A stretch of DNA of 64,000 bases from Bacteroidales bacterium (GTDB taxonomy: Bacteria > Bacteroidota > Bacteroidia > Bacteroidales > Paludibacteraceae), in assembly GCA_015061165.1 (NCBI GenBank), contig SUXC01000002.1, positions 62,001-126,000 of the forward strand, given 5' to 3'. This document shows positions 16,153 to 24,980 of the stretch, piece by piece; position 1 is the stretch's first letter, and every line of letters starts with the position of its first letter. The notes beneath the pieces are model-generated. The model was not told the origin of the DNA. It did not search any database and saw only the letters and a program-made list of their open reading frames with translations. The translations under genes were made by a program, and so were the position numbers.

Positions 16153-18765
16153 TTAAATATAGCGACCTGTGATACTATCTGGATTATTGCGGATTTCTTC
16201 CACGGTACCCGTAGCCACCACGGTACCACCATCGCGACCGCCATCGGGCCCCATGTCCACGATATAGTCGCACGAACGAATGACATCAGGGTTATGCTCA
16301 ATAATAATGACCGTATTGCCTTTATCCACCAATCGGCGCAGGACACCCATCAGCACGCGGACATCTTCGAAATGCAAGCCCGTAGTGGGTTCGTCCAAAA
16401 TATACAAAGTCTTGCCTGTACCCGGGCGTGCAAGTTCGGTTGCCAGTTTCACGCGCTGGCTCTCGCCACCAGATAAGGTCGTAGATGATTGTCCCAATTT
16501 GATATACCCTAAACCTACATCTTGTAACGTCTTGATCTTCTTCAATATATATGGCTGACTCTCAAAGAATTCTACTGCTTGATTGATGGTCATGTCCAAT
16601 ACATCGGCAATAGACTTGCCTTTGAAGCGTGCCTCCAAAGTCTCGCGGTTGTAGCGTTGTCCTCCACATACTTCGCATGGCACATACACATTGGGGAGGA
16701 AGTGCATTTGTATGGTCTTATAGCCATTACCACTACATTCCTCGCATCGTCCGCCAGAGTTATTAAACGAGAAGCGTCCTGCTTTCCACGAACGAATCTT
16801 ACTCTCTGGGAGTTGCGCAAAGAGGTTGCGGATATCCGTGAACACGCCCGTATAAGTAGCAGGATTGCTGCGCGGGGTACGACCGATAGGCGATTGGTCC
16901 ACGCCAATCACTTTGTCGATATATTCGATTCCCTCTATGCTGTCGTATGCCAACGGCGTTTGCAGGCTACGGTAGAAATGTTGGCTGAGGATGGGGTAAA
17001 GGGTCTGATTGACCAAAGTAGATTTGCCACTACCCGACACACCCGTTACGGCAATCATTTGCCCCAATGGGAAAGCAACATCTATGCCTTTGAGGTTGTT
17101 GCCGCGGCAGCCGCGGAGGGTGAGGCGATTAGGCGATGAGGCAAGAGGCGATGAGGCAAGAGGTAAGGTAGCGGAGAGTTCGCCACTGAGGTATTTGGCA
17201 GTAAGCGTGTCGGACTTGAGCAGTTCGGCAGGAGTACCGCTGAAGACGATATGCCCACCCAAACGACCTGCTTTGGGACCTATATCAATAATATAATCTG
17301 CTTGGCGCATCATATCCTCATCGTGCTCAACCACAATGACGGAATTGCCCATATCGCGCAGTTGCTTGAGCGAATCAATGAGGCGTTGGTTATCGCGTTG
17401 GTGCAAACCGATACTTGGTTCATCCAGAATATAAAGGACATTGACAAGGCGACTGCCCACTTGGGTAGCCAAACGAATGCGTTGGTTCTCACCGCCCGAA
17501 AGGCTGTCGGATGAGCGCGAGAGGGAGAGATAAGATAGCCCCACACTCAGCATAAAGCCAAGGCGAGAGATGATTTCTTTGATAATCGGCTCTGCGATAG
17601 CGCGTTGCTTGTTGGTTAGACGGGCAGGGATATTCATTAGCCATGCACGGAGGTCGGTAATGTCCATAGCCGATAGTTCGGCGATATTCTTATCTGCTAT
17701 GCGGAAACTAAGTGCTTCGCGACTGAGTCGTTGCCCTTGGCAGACAGGACAAACTACCCACTCCTCTTTCTCCTCCTTTTCGTCCTCGTCCTGCTGCACA
17801 TACGCCAACATGCGTGTGTACCAATTCTCATCATCCTTGATAATATTGTCCAATTCTCCGTTATCCGAGTCCCGAGTCCCGAGTCCCGATTTGATTTTTC
17901 CTAATCCTCGGCAGCAAGGGCACCAGCCTTGTGGGGAATTGAAGGAGAAGGTATGCGGTGCAGGTTCGGCATAACTCATACCCGTGGTGGGGCACATGAG
18001 GTGGCGAGAGAAGTAGCGGATAGGCAATTGGCTATTGGCTATACAGATAGCCATCACGCCATCGCCTTGGGTCATGGCTTTGTCCACGGTGGCACGAAGG
18101 CGTTTGAGGTCTTCTTCGCTTTCGCTTTTTAATTTGAGGCGATCTACAACGACTTCGATGGTGTGGTTCTTGTAGCGGTCGAGCTTCATGCCAGCGAAAA
18201 TCTCTTGCACTTCGCCATCCACACGCACATGCAAATAGCCCTTACGGCGAATGGTCTCAAAGAGTTCTTTGTAGTGTCCCTTACGGTTATTGACCATTGG
18301 GGCAAGCACGAGCACTTTTTGACCCGCATATTCTTTGAGAATAAGGTCAATGATTTGGTCATCGGTGTATTGCACCATCTTCTCACCAGAAACATAGGAG
18401 TAGGCATCCGCAGCACGCGCAAAGAGCAGACGGAGGTAGTCGTAAACCTCAGTTACGGTGCCAACAGTAGAGCGAGGATTGCGTGAGGTAGTCTTTTGGT
18501 CGATGCTGATGACTGGCGAGAGGCCTGTTATCTTATCCACATCGGGGCGTTGCATTGTACCTATGTATCCACGAGCATAAGAGGAGAAGGTCTCCATGTA
18601 GCGACGTTGACCTTCCGCAAAAATGGTGTCAAAAGCAAGGGATGATTTACCACTACCCGACAAGCCAGTAATCACCACGAGTTTATCTCGCGGGATACGC
18701 ACATCTACATTCTTTAGATTGTGTACACGCGCACCAGTGATGATTATGTCGTTGTCAATTTTCAC
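16153..18765 (-). CDS. uvrA: UvrA excinuclease ABC subunit A
   Basis: Damage-recognition ATPase of nucleotide excision repair. 870 residues from a GTG at 18765; the frame reaches 18861, but that region holds the promoter. First P-loop [14 protein letters not shown] near 32-45, second [14 protein letters not shown] near 580, signatures [13 protein letters not shown] and [13 protein letters not shown], zinc-binding C-x2-C pairs CPCCRGLG / CPVCQGQR and CEECSGNGY / [10 protein letters not shown]. The stretch between the first two CxxC pairs is clearly shorter than in typical UvrA of about 940 residues and contains a heptamer-coded [11 protein letters not shown] second insertion, [11 protein letters not shown], precedes the second half. 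Both match repeats described separately. Confidence 0.93.
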   Translation of the reverse strand: MKIDNDIIITGARVHNLKNVDVRIPRDKLVVITGLSGSGKSSLAFDTIFAEGQRRYMETFSSYARGYIGTMQRPDVDKITGLSPVISIDQKTTSRNPRSTVGTVTEVYDYLRLLFARAADAYSYVSGEKMVQYTDDQIIDLILKEYAGQKVLVLAPMVNNRKGHYKELFETIRRKGYLHVRVDGEVQEIFAGMKLDRYKNHTIEVVVDRLKLKSESEEDLKRLRATVDKAMTQGDGVMAICIANSQLPIRYFSRHLMCPTTGMSYAEPAPHTFSFNSPQGWCPCCRGLGKIKSGLGTRDSDNGELDNIIKDDENWYTRMLAYVQQDEDEKEEKEEWVVCPVCQGQRLSREALSFRIADKNIAELSAMDITDLRAWLMNIPARLTNKQRAIAEPIIKEIISRLGFMLSVGLSYLSLSRSSDSLSGGENQRIRLATQVGSRLVNVLYILDEPSIGLHQRDNQRLIDSLKQLRDMGNSVIVVEHDEDMMRQADYIIDIGPKAGRLGGHIVFSGTPAELLKSDTLTAKYLSGELSATLPLASSPLASSPNRLTLRGCRGNNLKGIDVAFPLGQMIAVTGVSGSGKSTLVNQTLYPILSQHFYRSLQTPLAYDSIEGIEYIDKVIGVDQSPIGRTPRSNPATYTGVFTDIRNLFAQLPESKIRSWKAGRFSFNNSGGRCEECSGNGYKTIQMHFLPNVYVPCEVCGGQRYNRETLEARFKGKSIADVLDMTINQAVEFFESQPYILKKIKTLQDVGLGYIKLGQSSTTLSGGESQRVKLATELARPGTGKTLYILDEPTTGLHFEDVRVLMGVLRRLVDKGNTVIIIEHNPDVIRSCDYIVDMGPDGGRDGGTVVATGTVEEIRNNPDSITGRYI
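17123..17164. repeat. Heptamer array inside uvrA (hinge)
   Basis: Six 7-bp units of the AGGCGAT/GAGGCAA type, encoding [14 protein letters not shown] on the minus strand. The position is the hinge between the two ABC halves. Confidence 0.85.
17866..17889. repeat. Heptamer array inside uvrA (first zinc module)
   Basis: CGAGTCC is repeated three times with a partial fourth copy; on the minus strand it encodes [11 protein letters not shown] between the first two CxxC pairs. It is the same family as the spacer array at 52813. Confidence 0.85.
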
Positions 18766-18769
18766 GCTG

Positions 18770-18801
18770 CAAAGGTACAAAAAATATAGGACATACACAA
18801 G
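18770..18801 (-). promoter_or_regulatory. Promoter abutting the uvrA start
   Basis: Minus strand TACCTTTG at 18777-18770 with CTTG at 18801-18798 (20-bp spacer). The last G of the -7 box is 4 nt from the GTG start, so the transcript should begin at or beside the start codon. Confidence 0.7.
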
Positions 18802-18809
18802 TTTCGAAG

Positions 18810-18848
18810 AAAAAAAGCCTCGCCATTTGTCAAAACAAACAGCGAGGC
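18810..18848 (-). terminator. Terminator of the 18868-22023 gene
   Basis: GCCTCGC (18848-18842 read on minus) pairs with GCGAGGC (18823-18817), 18-nt loop, followed on the minus strand by seven T (18816-18810). It sits 20 bp beyond the stop codon and 9 bp before the uvrA -33 element. Confidence 0.85.
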
Positions 18849-18867
18849 GAGCGTTGTGCAACCAGAT

Positions 18868-21800
18868 TTATCGGCTATTAGCTATATTTCCATTGGACAC
18901 AATTTGACCAATAGAGTTGTAGGTGATATTATCGTGCATGATATAAACTAAGCCATTTTGCATAATCTTGAGTGCCTTTTTCTGGTCGGATGTTTGAGCT
19001 GCGTGGTCTTTGGTGCGCTTGATACGGAAGGTATTGAATAACTCAGGTGCTTTTCCTTTAGGGACTTTGTAGGAATTAACCGTTATCGTATTGCCATCCA
19101 CAGTGAATGAAGAATAGGAAGGAGCACCAGGCTGACAGAACATGCCGGTAAATAGGTCGTAGTAATTCTCCACTTTGTGCTTGCTGAAGTCTGCCTCCAT
19201 AACTGCTTTGGAATTAGGGCTATAGCGTTTGCTTCCACAGGTAGCACCAATAAAATAGAGAGTACCGTCATTCACGGTGAAGGTGCCGCCTTTGTTGCGT
19301 GAGGCACTCAATACGGTAGGCTCTAAGTCGGCGATAGCCTCCTTGATAGGTGTCTGCGTATCAGGATTGACGGGACCAATCACCTCGTAGCAGTGGTCGT
19401 GTCCCTGCAACATGAGGTCGATCTCACACTCCTTCATGATAGGCAGCATGGTCGCTCGGAAGAGCGGTGTCTCCTCATCTTCTTGGTGACTGGAGCCAGA
19501 GAAGATGTTCTTGTGCACCAGTGCGACACGCCATTTAGCTTCGGGGTGTGCCTGCACCTGCTCGCGGAACCAATTGCCCACGTCATTGGTTAGATAGGTG
19601 GAGGTCAAAGAGGATAGGCTGTATGCACCTTTCCAATAATCTTGCAGTGAATATACCAAGAAGAGTACATCTCCATACATAAACGAATAGGTGGTGCCAT
19701 CAAATTGGGGTTTGATGTGTGCGTTCTCCTTGAACTGATTATCTGTGTTGAAGTGATAGCTATAATTGAGGTTCTCAGAGTCATCGTGATTGCCATCGGT
19801 AGGCACGATAGGCATTTGTTGGATGACAGGTTGCAAGGCTTCATCAAACCATCGCTCCCACTCCCACTCGGAGTTGCGGTTGGTACCTGTTTCAACAAAA
19901 TCGCCTGGGAAAACACAGAAACGTGCTTCTGGCACATATTGAGCAGCCGCCGTTGCGCACATGCGTGCATCATCCACATAGGCTTGGTTCATGATATGGG
20001 AGTCGGTCATATAGATGAAGGTAAATGGTTCTTCTTTATCTGGTGCAGTCGTGAAGAAGCCGATTTCGCTCCAATACCCCTCCGTACCCACGCGGTATGC
20101 GTAGGTCGTATTGGGTGTTAGCCCTTCGGCGATGGCTTTGTGACTCACATAGGTGTATTCTTGTGTGGGTTTCATCTTGGCCGCCTTGAGGATACCCGAT
20201 GAGGAGGTAGCATAATTGAGCGGCAAAGTGACGGTTGGTGTGGCAGGAATGACTATAGAAGGGGTGAAGTTTTCGTTGTTAGGTTGTTGATTGTTAGAGA
20301 GAGGCATGAGTTCTACTCTACCCTCCTTCATTCGTTCATTGGTAAACCAGCAGAATGCCATGCGTGTTTGAGGATCGCCATTGATGTTTGTTACCACGTT
20401 ATATGGCATTTGGTAAGGGATAAGACCTTGTATCTTGTCGCGCAATGTCTGGAGGTTCACCTCGGTGGAGTCGTCACGCGCTGCCTCTTTGGCGATGCGG
20501 AAAGGTATGTATGATGGGATGGTATAATCATCGATGCTATACAGGCTGTCGGCTTGCAGGACATCAGGGTGAATGATGACGATAGGTTTGGGTTCTACGA
20601 CCACTGTGGCAGTCGCGGTGAAGCCGCCCTGCTCCGTGGTAACTGACACGGATGTCTGTCCTTCCGCTAAACCGATGACAGCACCTTGCGTGGTGACTTT
20701 AGCGATGGTCGTATCAGCCGTCTGCCATATGAGATTGCGGTTGGTGGCTTTGGTAGGTGTGATGATAGCCGTGATGAGCGCTGTGTCCGTTGTATAAACA
20801 TATAGGGTGTCCATATTGAAGCGTACACCCGTGACATCTATTACAGGCGCATTGGGGTCATACTCATAACAACCAATATCGGCACGGCCATTCACAGGGC
20901 GAGGATTATGGTCTATATCGTATGCCAGATCGGTATTGTTTTTGGCTTTATCAATGACCGCAGAGCCCTCCATGATAGCAAAATTAGCTGCACGCATGGC
21001 TGCAATCTCAGCCGCATTCTTAGGAGCACCTACGAAGTTAGTAGGAGCCACAAAGTGAGGGCCATTATTGGCCATATTATCCACAGAGAGTTTAACGGTG
21101 AAGTTTTCTGCTTCAAAATAGAAATCGCCAGCGTTATAGCCAGAACCATTCTTGGTGTTTTCGCCAGAAACGAAATTGGCAGGGTCGGCGAATCCTTCTT
21201 CAGAGTGATTATTCCAGAGCAAGTTGTTATAAGCGATATTATCGCTATGGATACCTGCATATTGGCTACCGTAGTTACATACTAAGGTGTTATTATAGAC
21301 CACGCCTGATGGGTTGTAGATACCACCCGAATTAGGCCATGAAGAGCCAGAGGGCTCATTGTTGTGCAGCAAGCAGTTGCGCACTACACCTTCGCTCTCG
21401 TTGCGAATGGATGCATAATTGCCCTTGCAGCCACGAATAATGGTATTTTCAACAATACCACCAATATTATGTACCGCTCCGCCAGCACCTTCGGCTTCGC
21501 AGAGTTCGATAAGGCAATTGGCGATGGTACCCTTGTTATTATGCACAGCACCACCGCTACCCGTAGTGACGCAATTGGTGATGGTACAATGGTTAAGAAC
21601 GCCATTTGCCTTCAACACGGCAGCACCACCGTTGCTGGAGTGATGAGCGTTTTGCAGTATCAAGCCATCGCAGTATGTAGGAACTTTGAATGCAGAACCC
21701 TGACTAATAAGTGCTTTGCCGAGGTTGGTTCCATCTAAAACAGTAGGATATGTTTCATAATCACGTTTACCTGTGGATGGGTCGTAACCACCAAAAATAT

Positions 21801-22023
21801 GCACTCCGTCCTTAAGTTTAACGGACTGATTGTAAGTACCTTCTGCGATAAAAACAGTATCGCCTGATGAAGATGCATCGATAGCTGCTTGGATAGAAGA
21901 CATGGAGGAATCCCATGAAGTACCGTCTTGCGCATCATCGCCATGGGTTGTTACAAAGGTGTTTGCAGCGAAGGCAAAAAGGGTAGAACAGGTAAATAAG
22001 AAAAATAAAGCTTTGCGTTTCAT
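18868..22023 (-). CDS. Secreted beta-helix / Ig-like / metallophosphoesterase fusion
   Basis: 1051 residues from the ATG at 22023 ([19 protein letters not shown], signal peptide); the frame extends 20 codons further up, but the promoter's -7 box lies there. Domain order: right-handed beta-helix of about residues 20-385 with choice-of-anchor type repeats (GGAVHN, NCLI, NTII); Big_2 Ig-like domain about 390-475; fibronectin-like domain as at the N terminus of purple acid phosphatases ([13 protein letters not shown]) before a calcineurin-type phosphoesterase, about 660-900, with YMTDSH, PGDFVE, DGNHDD, VHKN and QGHDHCYE metal ligands; C-terminal tail [19 protein letters not shown]. Likely hydrolyses a phospho-ester of an extracellular glycan or related substrate; specific substrate unknown. 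It is a single-gene unit with its own promoter and terminator. Confidence 0.85.
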   Translation of the reverse strand: MKRKALFFLFTCSTLFAFAANTFVTTHGDDAQDGTSWDSSMSSIQAAIDASSSGDTVFIAEGTYNQSVKLKDGVHIFGGYDPSTGKRDYETYPTVLDGTNLGKALISQGSAFKVPTYCDGLILQNAHHSSNGGAAVLKANGVLNHCTITNCVTTGSGGAVHNNKGTIANCLIELCEAEGAGGAVHNIGGIVENTIIRGCKGNYASIRNESEGVVRNCLLHNNEPSGSSWPNSGGIYNPSGVVYNNTLVCNYGSQYAGIHSDNIAYNNLLWNNHSEEGFADPANFVSGENTKNGSGYNAGDFYFEAENFTVKLSVDNMANNGPHFVAPTNFVGAPKNAAEIAAMRAANFAIMEGSAVIDKAKNNTDLAYDIDHNPRPVNGRADIGCYEYDPNAPVIDVTGVRFNMDTLYVYTTDTALITAIITPTKATNRNLIWQTADTTIAKVTTQGAVIGLAEGQTSVSVTTEQGGFTATATVVVEPKPIVIIHPDVLQADSLYSIDDYTIPSYIPFRIAKEAARDDSTEVNLQTLRDKIQGLIPYQMPYNVVTNINGDPQTRMAFCWFTNERMKEGRVELMPLSNNQQPNNENFTPSIVIPATPTVTLPLNYATSSSGILKAAKMKPTQEYTYVSHKAIAEGLTPNTTYAYRVGTEGYWSEIGFFTTAPDKEEPFTFIYMTDSHIMNQAYVDDARMCATAAAQYVPEARFCVFPGDFVETGTNRNSEWEWERWFDEALQPVIQQMPIVPTDGNHDDSENLNYSYHFNTDNQFKENAHIKPQFDGTTYSFMYGDVLFLVYSLQDYWKGAYSLSSLTSTYLTNDVGNWFREQVQAHPEAKWRVALVHKNIFSGSSHQEDEETPLFRATMLPIMKECEIDLMLQGHDHCYEVIGPVNPDTQTPIKEAIADLEPTVLSASRNKGGTFTVNDGTLYFIGATCGSKRYSPNSKAVMEADFSKHKVENYYDLFTGMFCQPGAPSYSSFTVDGNTITVNSYKVPKGKAPELFNTFRIKRTKDHAAQTSDQKKALKIMQNGLVYIMHDNITYNSIGQIVSNGNIANSR

Positions 22024-22058
22024 ATTGAAAAAACTATAAGTTACAATTATTTTTTTTG

Positions 22059-22115
22059 CAAAGTTACGGGTTATAAATGGCAATTAGGGCGAAAAAAATA
22101 TGTTGTATAACATAT
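22059..22115 (-). promoter_or_regulatory. PUL-type promoter 1 with inverted-repeat site M1
   Basis: Minus strand -7 box TAACTTTG at 22066-22059. Upstream, with 33 bp between, is the site M1: ATGTT GTAT AACAT core at 22100-22113, extending to 7-bp arms at 22098-22115. Identical spacing is found at the promoters for the genes starting at 34950 and 54000. No good TTTG -33 is present, in keeping with activator dependence (inference). Confidence 0.8.
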
Positions 22116-22184
22116 CATTTTTTTGCACAAGAAAAAATACTGATTTACAGCGATTTATCTTAACGGACGAGATAAAAATAATAT

Positions 22185-22200
22185 TTCGAAACGTTTCGAA
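22185..22200. promoter_or_regulatory. Palindrome M2, copy 1
   Basis: TTCGAAACGTTTCGAA is a perfect 16-bp palindrome, centred 126.5 bp upstream of the end of the -7 box of promoter 1. Further TTCGAA sites lie at 22217-22222 and 22231-22238, the last one inside the deoR promoter, so the cluster can serve both divergent genes. Confidence 0.8.
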
Positions 22201-22226
22201 TTAAAAAAGCAGTAATTTCGAATTAG

Positions 22227-22254
22227 TTTGTTTCGAAAATTATTCGTAACTTTG
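22227..22254 (+). promoter_or_regulatory. Promoter of the DeoR-family regulator
   Basis: TAACTTTG at 22247-22254, with TTTG at 22227-22230 (16-bp spacer, shorter than usual). A TTTCGAAA site at 22231-22238 sits between the two boxes, suggesting control by the M2-binding protein. Confidence 0.7.
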
Positions 22255-22289
22255 CGGAAATTTCTATAAACTATTAGTCTTTCAACACT

Positions 22290-23075
22290 ATGCAAATCGA
22301 TTACTCATCATCCGCTAAAGAGCGCAGAGCCATGATTCTGAAGATGCTCGACCAAGAAAATGAAGTCTCCGTGACCAAGTTAAGCAAGATATTGGGTATT
22401 TCGGAGGTTACTATTCGTAAAGATTTGACGCTTCTGCAACGCAAGAACTTACTTGTGCGAACGCGGGGAGGGGCTATCCGCCGTCCCGTGGAAAATCTGA
22501 ACGAGGATACAGCCATATCCAGGAAGAGTATGTTCAATTTTCACGAGAAGGCGCGTATTGGTAAACTGGCTACGAAGTTGATTAAAGATGGCGACTATAT
22601 CATGCTGGATAGTGGAACGACCACGCTGGAGATTGCCAAGAATTTGGGTGAGTTTCAGAATCTGTCTATCGTGACGAATGCACTCAATATAGCGGAGGAG
22701 CTGATGAAATACAATCGTTTCACGGTGGTTATTTTGGGAGGACATTTGCGTTTTAACAGCCACTCTACCATAGGTCCGATTGCGCTGAAGACGATTAGTC
22801 ATTTTGCTAATTATAAGTTGTTTTTGGGTGTAGATTCGTTCTCGTTTGAGAATGGTATCTCTACACCTAACATGGAGGAGGCTATGCTCAATCAAGCTAT
22901 GATAGCCCAAGCGAGTCAAGTCATAGCGGTGTTTGATAGTTCGAAGTTCAACAAGCGCAGTTTCTGTCATATAGCGACTGCGGACCAGATAGATGCTATT
23001 GTTACCGACAATAATTTGCCAGTAGGTTATTTGAGTCGCTTAAAGGAGAAGAATATCGCACTGTATTTGGCATAG
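22290..23075 (+). CDS. DeoR/GlpR-family sugar-responsive regulator
   Basis: 261 residues. N-terminal winged HTH_DeoR about 10-65 with KERRAMILKMLDQ and SVTKLSKILGISEVTIRKDLTLL; then the conserved RTRGGAI; C-terminal DeoRC sensor domain from about 85, with LDSGTTTLEIAKNL, VVTNA-like IVTNALNIAEEL, ILGG, and FLGVDSFSFENGIST, IxxFDSSKF. Such proteins (for example AgaR, GlpR, LacR) bind phosphorylated sugars and usually repress sugar catabolic operons. It is divergent from a PUL gene and its promoter carries TTCGAA sites shared with the agaS and 34950 units, so it is the best local candidate to control them; that link is inference. Confidence 0.9.
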   Translation: MQIDYSSSAKERRAMILKMLDQENEVSVTKLSKILGISEVTIRKDLTLLQRKNLLVRTRGGAIRRPVENLNEDTAISRKSMFNFHEKARIGKLATKLIKDGDYIMLDSGTTTLEIAKNLGEFQNLSIVTNALNIAEELMKYNRFTVVILGGHLRFNSHSTIGPIALKTISHFANYKLFLGVDSFSFENGISTPNMEEAMLNQAMIAQASQVIAVFDSSKFNKRSFCHIATADQIDAIVTDNNLPVGYLSRLKEKNIALYLA

Positions 23076-23125
23076 GTGGTGTGTCCTTATCTCATCCTTG
23101 TACTCGAACGATTGCTTCTTATCTC

Positions 23126-23179
23126 GTCCACGGACTTAAACGATTGCTTCGCTGTGAAGCTATCCGAAGTCCGTGGGAC
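23126..23179. repeat. Imperfect inverted repeat downstream of deoR
   Basis: GTCCACGGACTT (23126-23137) pairs with AAGTCCGTGGGAC (23167-23179); the loop contains a second hairpin GCTTCGCTGTGAAGC. ACGATTG(CTT) recurs around it at 23108, 23141 and 23190. Role unknown. Confidence 0.6.
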
Positions 23180-23295
23180 TTGCTATGAGACGATTGAAAG
23201 ATGGTCAAAGAAACATATACAATCATCACATATAGAACGAGTTATGTGCGGTGGTTCCCGCAAAGTTATATGTAAAAAAGCATAAATAGAATTTA

Positions 23296-23358
23296 TAGGT
23301 TTTTTAGGGTTTTCAGGATTTGCAAAACCTATAAAACCTGAAAAACCTAAAAAACCTA
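23296..23358. terminator. Long AT-rich hairpin, possible deoR terminator
   Basis: AGGTTTTTTAGGGTTTTCAGG (arm near 23297-23318) is complementary to a CCTGAAAAACCTAAAAAACCT arm near 23337-23357, about 20 bp with one mismatch. It is too far from deoR (220 bp) to be sure it is its terminator and has no clean T run. Confidence 0.5.
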
Positions 23359-23409
23359 ACTCATACTTTCTTCCTCTCTCGGCATATTTGCCGAGTATCC
23401 CTTTTTATT

Positions 23410-23508
23410 CCTCCTCCCCTTTTAGGGGGAGGCTGGGTGGGGGCTTCTATGAGGTCGGGAGGGGGCTTTCCTCCTCCCCTTTCAGGGGGAGGTTGGGAGG
23501 GGGCTTTT
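23410..23508. repeat. Two direct copies of a G/C-rich hairpin element
   Basis: About 37 bp at 23410-23446 and again at 23470-23506, differing at a few positions. Each has CCTCCCC and GGGGGAGG arms around a short T-rich loop, then a GGGTGGGGGCTT-like tail. Elements of this look are common between genes in Bacteroidota contigs. No ORF uses them. Confidence 0.75.
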
Positions 23509-23522
23509 AATCCCCTATCTAT

Positions 23523-23566
23523 ACTATGACATTACTATGTGATTACTATGATATTACTATGTCATT
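23523..23566. repeat. 11-bp tandem array
   Basis: Four units of 11 bp in register: ACTATGACATT, ACTATGTGATT, ACTATGATATT, ACTATGTCATT. A second 11-bp array of different sequence lies at 41792. Confidence 0.85.
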
Positions 23567-23603
23567 CAAGGCACTTCATTATACATTACCTAAACACGAA
23601 AAA

Positions 23604-23628
23604 GGACAATCCGTGTAGGTGATTGTCC
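23604..23628 (-). terminator. Terminator of galM
   Basis: GGACAATC (23604-23611) and GATTGTCC (23621-23628), 8-bp stem with a 9-nt loop, flanked by A and T runs on both sides, so it can act in both directions. It lies 11 bp past the galM stop. Confidence 0.85.
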
Positions 23629-23638
23629 TTTTTTCCTT

Positions 23639-24676
23639 TTAGATAAATCGATAAGTGGTCTGATGTTGCCACTTTTGATGAGGTCTGATGATAGCATTGG
23701 GGAACAAAGGATGGTGTACTGCATCGGGGAAGAGTTCTGCCTCCAGGCAGATGGCGCATTGAGGGAAATACTCTGTGCCACTCTTGCCGGTATGATGCTC
23801 TACATAATTGCCAGAATACACCTGCATGCATGGGAAGGTTGTCCAGGTCTCCATGGTCAATTGTCCACCTTTGAGTATGGCAGCCAAGCGAAGTGGAGGA
23901 TTATCGCATGCCTCATTCCATCCTGGGAGTGCCCAACCATTGTCAATACCCAAGCCTGAAGCAAAGAAGGCATCATCTATGCGGTCTGCAATAGGAGTCA
24001 GCTGACGCATATCCATAGGCGTCCCCTCAACGGGGAGTACACAACCCATAGGTAAGGTCTTCTCATCGTATGGGATATACTCATCGGCTAAGACCTGCAA
24101 ACTGTGGTCATGAATATCGCCTTGTCCCTCACCTTTGAGGTTGAAGTATGCGTGATTGGTGAGATTGATGATGGTAGGTTGGTCGGTATTGGCATCGTAA
24201 TAGATATTGAGGTCATTGCCCTCCACTACGTAGCGTACGACTACATGCATATTGCCAGGGAAACCTTCCTCGCCGTCTGGCGAGAGATAGTGCAACGAGA
24301 TGGAATTAGCAGTAACTTCCTGCACATCCCACACCTTATCGTTGAAGCCATGCGTACCACCATGCAGGGTATGCTCGCCACTATTTTGCGTAAAATGGTA
24401 TAGCTGGCCATCTATCTCTGCTTGGGCATAACTGATGCGACCAGCTACTCGACCATTGATGCCATTGAAATAGACTTCTTGAGCAAGCCACTCATCCAAG
24501 GTCGAAAATCCTAATACCACATCTACCAAAGTCCCATCCGCTTGTGGAACAAACAGAGTAACAATCTTAGCACCATAATTGGTGATCTGTGCTTTGAGAC
24601 CCGTAGCAGATTCGATGGTATAAAGACCGACTTGTTTGCCTTGAACAAGTTTGTCAAAACTCTTCTCGTTAATCAT
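23639..24676 (-). CDS. galM: Aldose 1-epimerase
   Basis: Interconverts alpha and beta anomers of galactose and other aldoses. 345 residues from the ATG at 24676 (MINEKSFDKLV); an in-frame ATG at 24712 overlaps the stop of the preceding 43-codon gene and would add 12 residues. Motifs: NYGAKIVTLFVP, NGINGRVAGRI, the HTLHGGTHGFNDKVW substrate His segment near 95-110, NLTNHAYFNLKGEG with the second His near 170, and the late VYSGNYVEH with catalytic-region Glu in CLEAELFPDA. No signal peptide, so cytoplasmic. It is the last gene of the unit running from 34950. Confidence 0.93.
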   Translation of the reverse strand: MINEKSFDKLVQGKQVGLYTIESATGLKAQITNYGAKIVTLFVPQADGTLVDVVLGFSTLDEWLAQEVYFNGINGRVAGRISYAQAEIDGQLYHFTQNSGEHTLHGGTHGFNDKVWDVQEVTANSISLHYLSPDGEEGFPGNMHVVVRYVVEGNDLNIYYDANTDQPTIINLTNHAYFNLKGEGQGDIHDHSLQVLADEYIPYDEKTLPMGCVLPVEGTPMDMRQLTPIADRIDDAFFASGLGIDNGWALPGWNEACDNPPLRLAAILKGGQLTMETWTTFPCMQVYSGNYVEHHTGKSGTEYFPQCAICLEAELFPDAVHHPLFPNAIIRPHQKWQHQTTYRFI

Positions 24677-24711
24677 AGTGTTGAATTTTGTAAGTGCGGG
24701 ACAGGGTGACA

Positions 24712-24843
24712 TTAACGCATGCCACCACCATCACCGTTTTCGAATTGCAATGTATATCCACCACCAGGGCTAACAGCCATGATTGCGTTCTCACCAAGAA
24801 GTTGGATTGCCTCTGTTTGAGGCGCTAAATATACTTTTTTCAT
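24712..24843 (-). CDS. 43-residue peptide of unknown function
   Basis: An ORF from the ATG at 24843: begins MKKVYLAPQTEAIQLLGENA, then IMAVSPGGGYTLQFENG and a GDGGGMR end; the TAA overlaps an alternative galM ATG. Very short genes starting MKK-Y-x-P-Q/E with a later hydrophobic MA(V)SP/G segment are frequent in Bacteroidales near secreted-protein genes, and are not characterised to my knowledge. Spacing to galM and strand favour a real gene; no signal peptide or TM helix is obvious. Confidence 0.6.
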   Translation of the reverse strand: MKKVYLAPQTEAIQLLGENAIMAVSPGGGYTLQFENGDGGGMR

Positions 24844-24864
24844 TTCTTTCTTATTTTTAATTTT

Positions 24865-24980
24865 TAGTGTATAGTGTAAGGTGTAAAGTGTAAAGGCTGG
24901 GGATAAAGGCGAGGAGAATGCGGCTTTCGCCGCTATTCTTGCCTCTCGCCTTATCGCCTTATCGCCTCATTGCCTTATAG
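24865..24980. repeat. Composite heptamer/hairpin element, copy 1
   Basis: Five heptamers (TAGTGTA twice, AGGTGTA, AAGTGTA, AAGGCTG; 24865-24899), then GGGGATAAAGGCGAGG, a hairpin around GCGGC-TTTC-GCCGC (24920-24933) with longer flanking complementarity (24903-24953), then heptamers of the CGCCTTA/TCGCCTT type running to about 24974, up to the stop codon of the neighbouring gene. The same order of parts is found at 37668-37807. Confidence 0.8.

Noticed and set aside
23076-23285. 69-codon open frame directly after deoR
   Set aside because: It runs through an inverted repeat and other repeats, shows no motif and starts at the last base of the deoR frame; more likely non-coding spacer.
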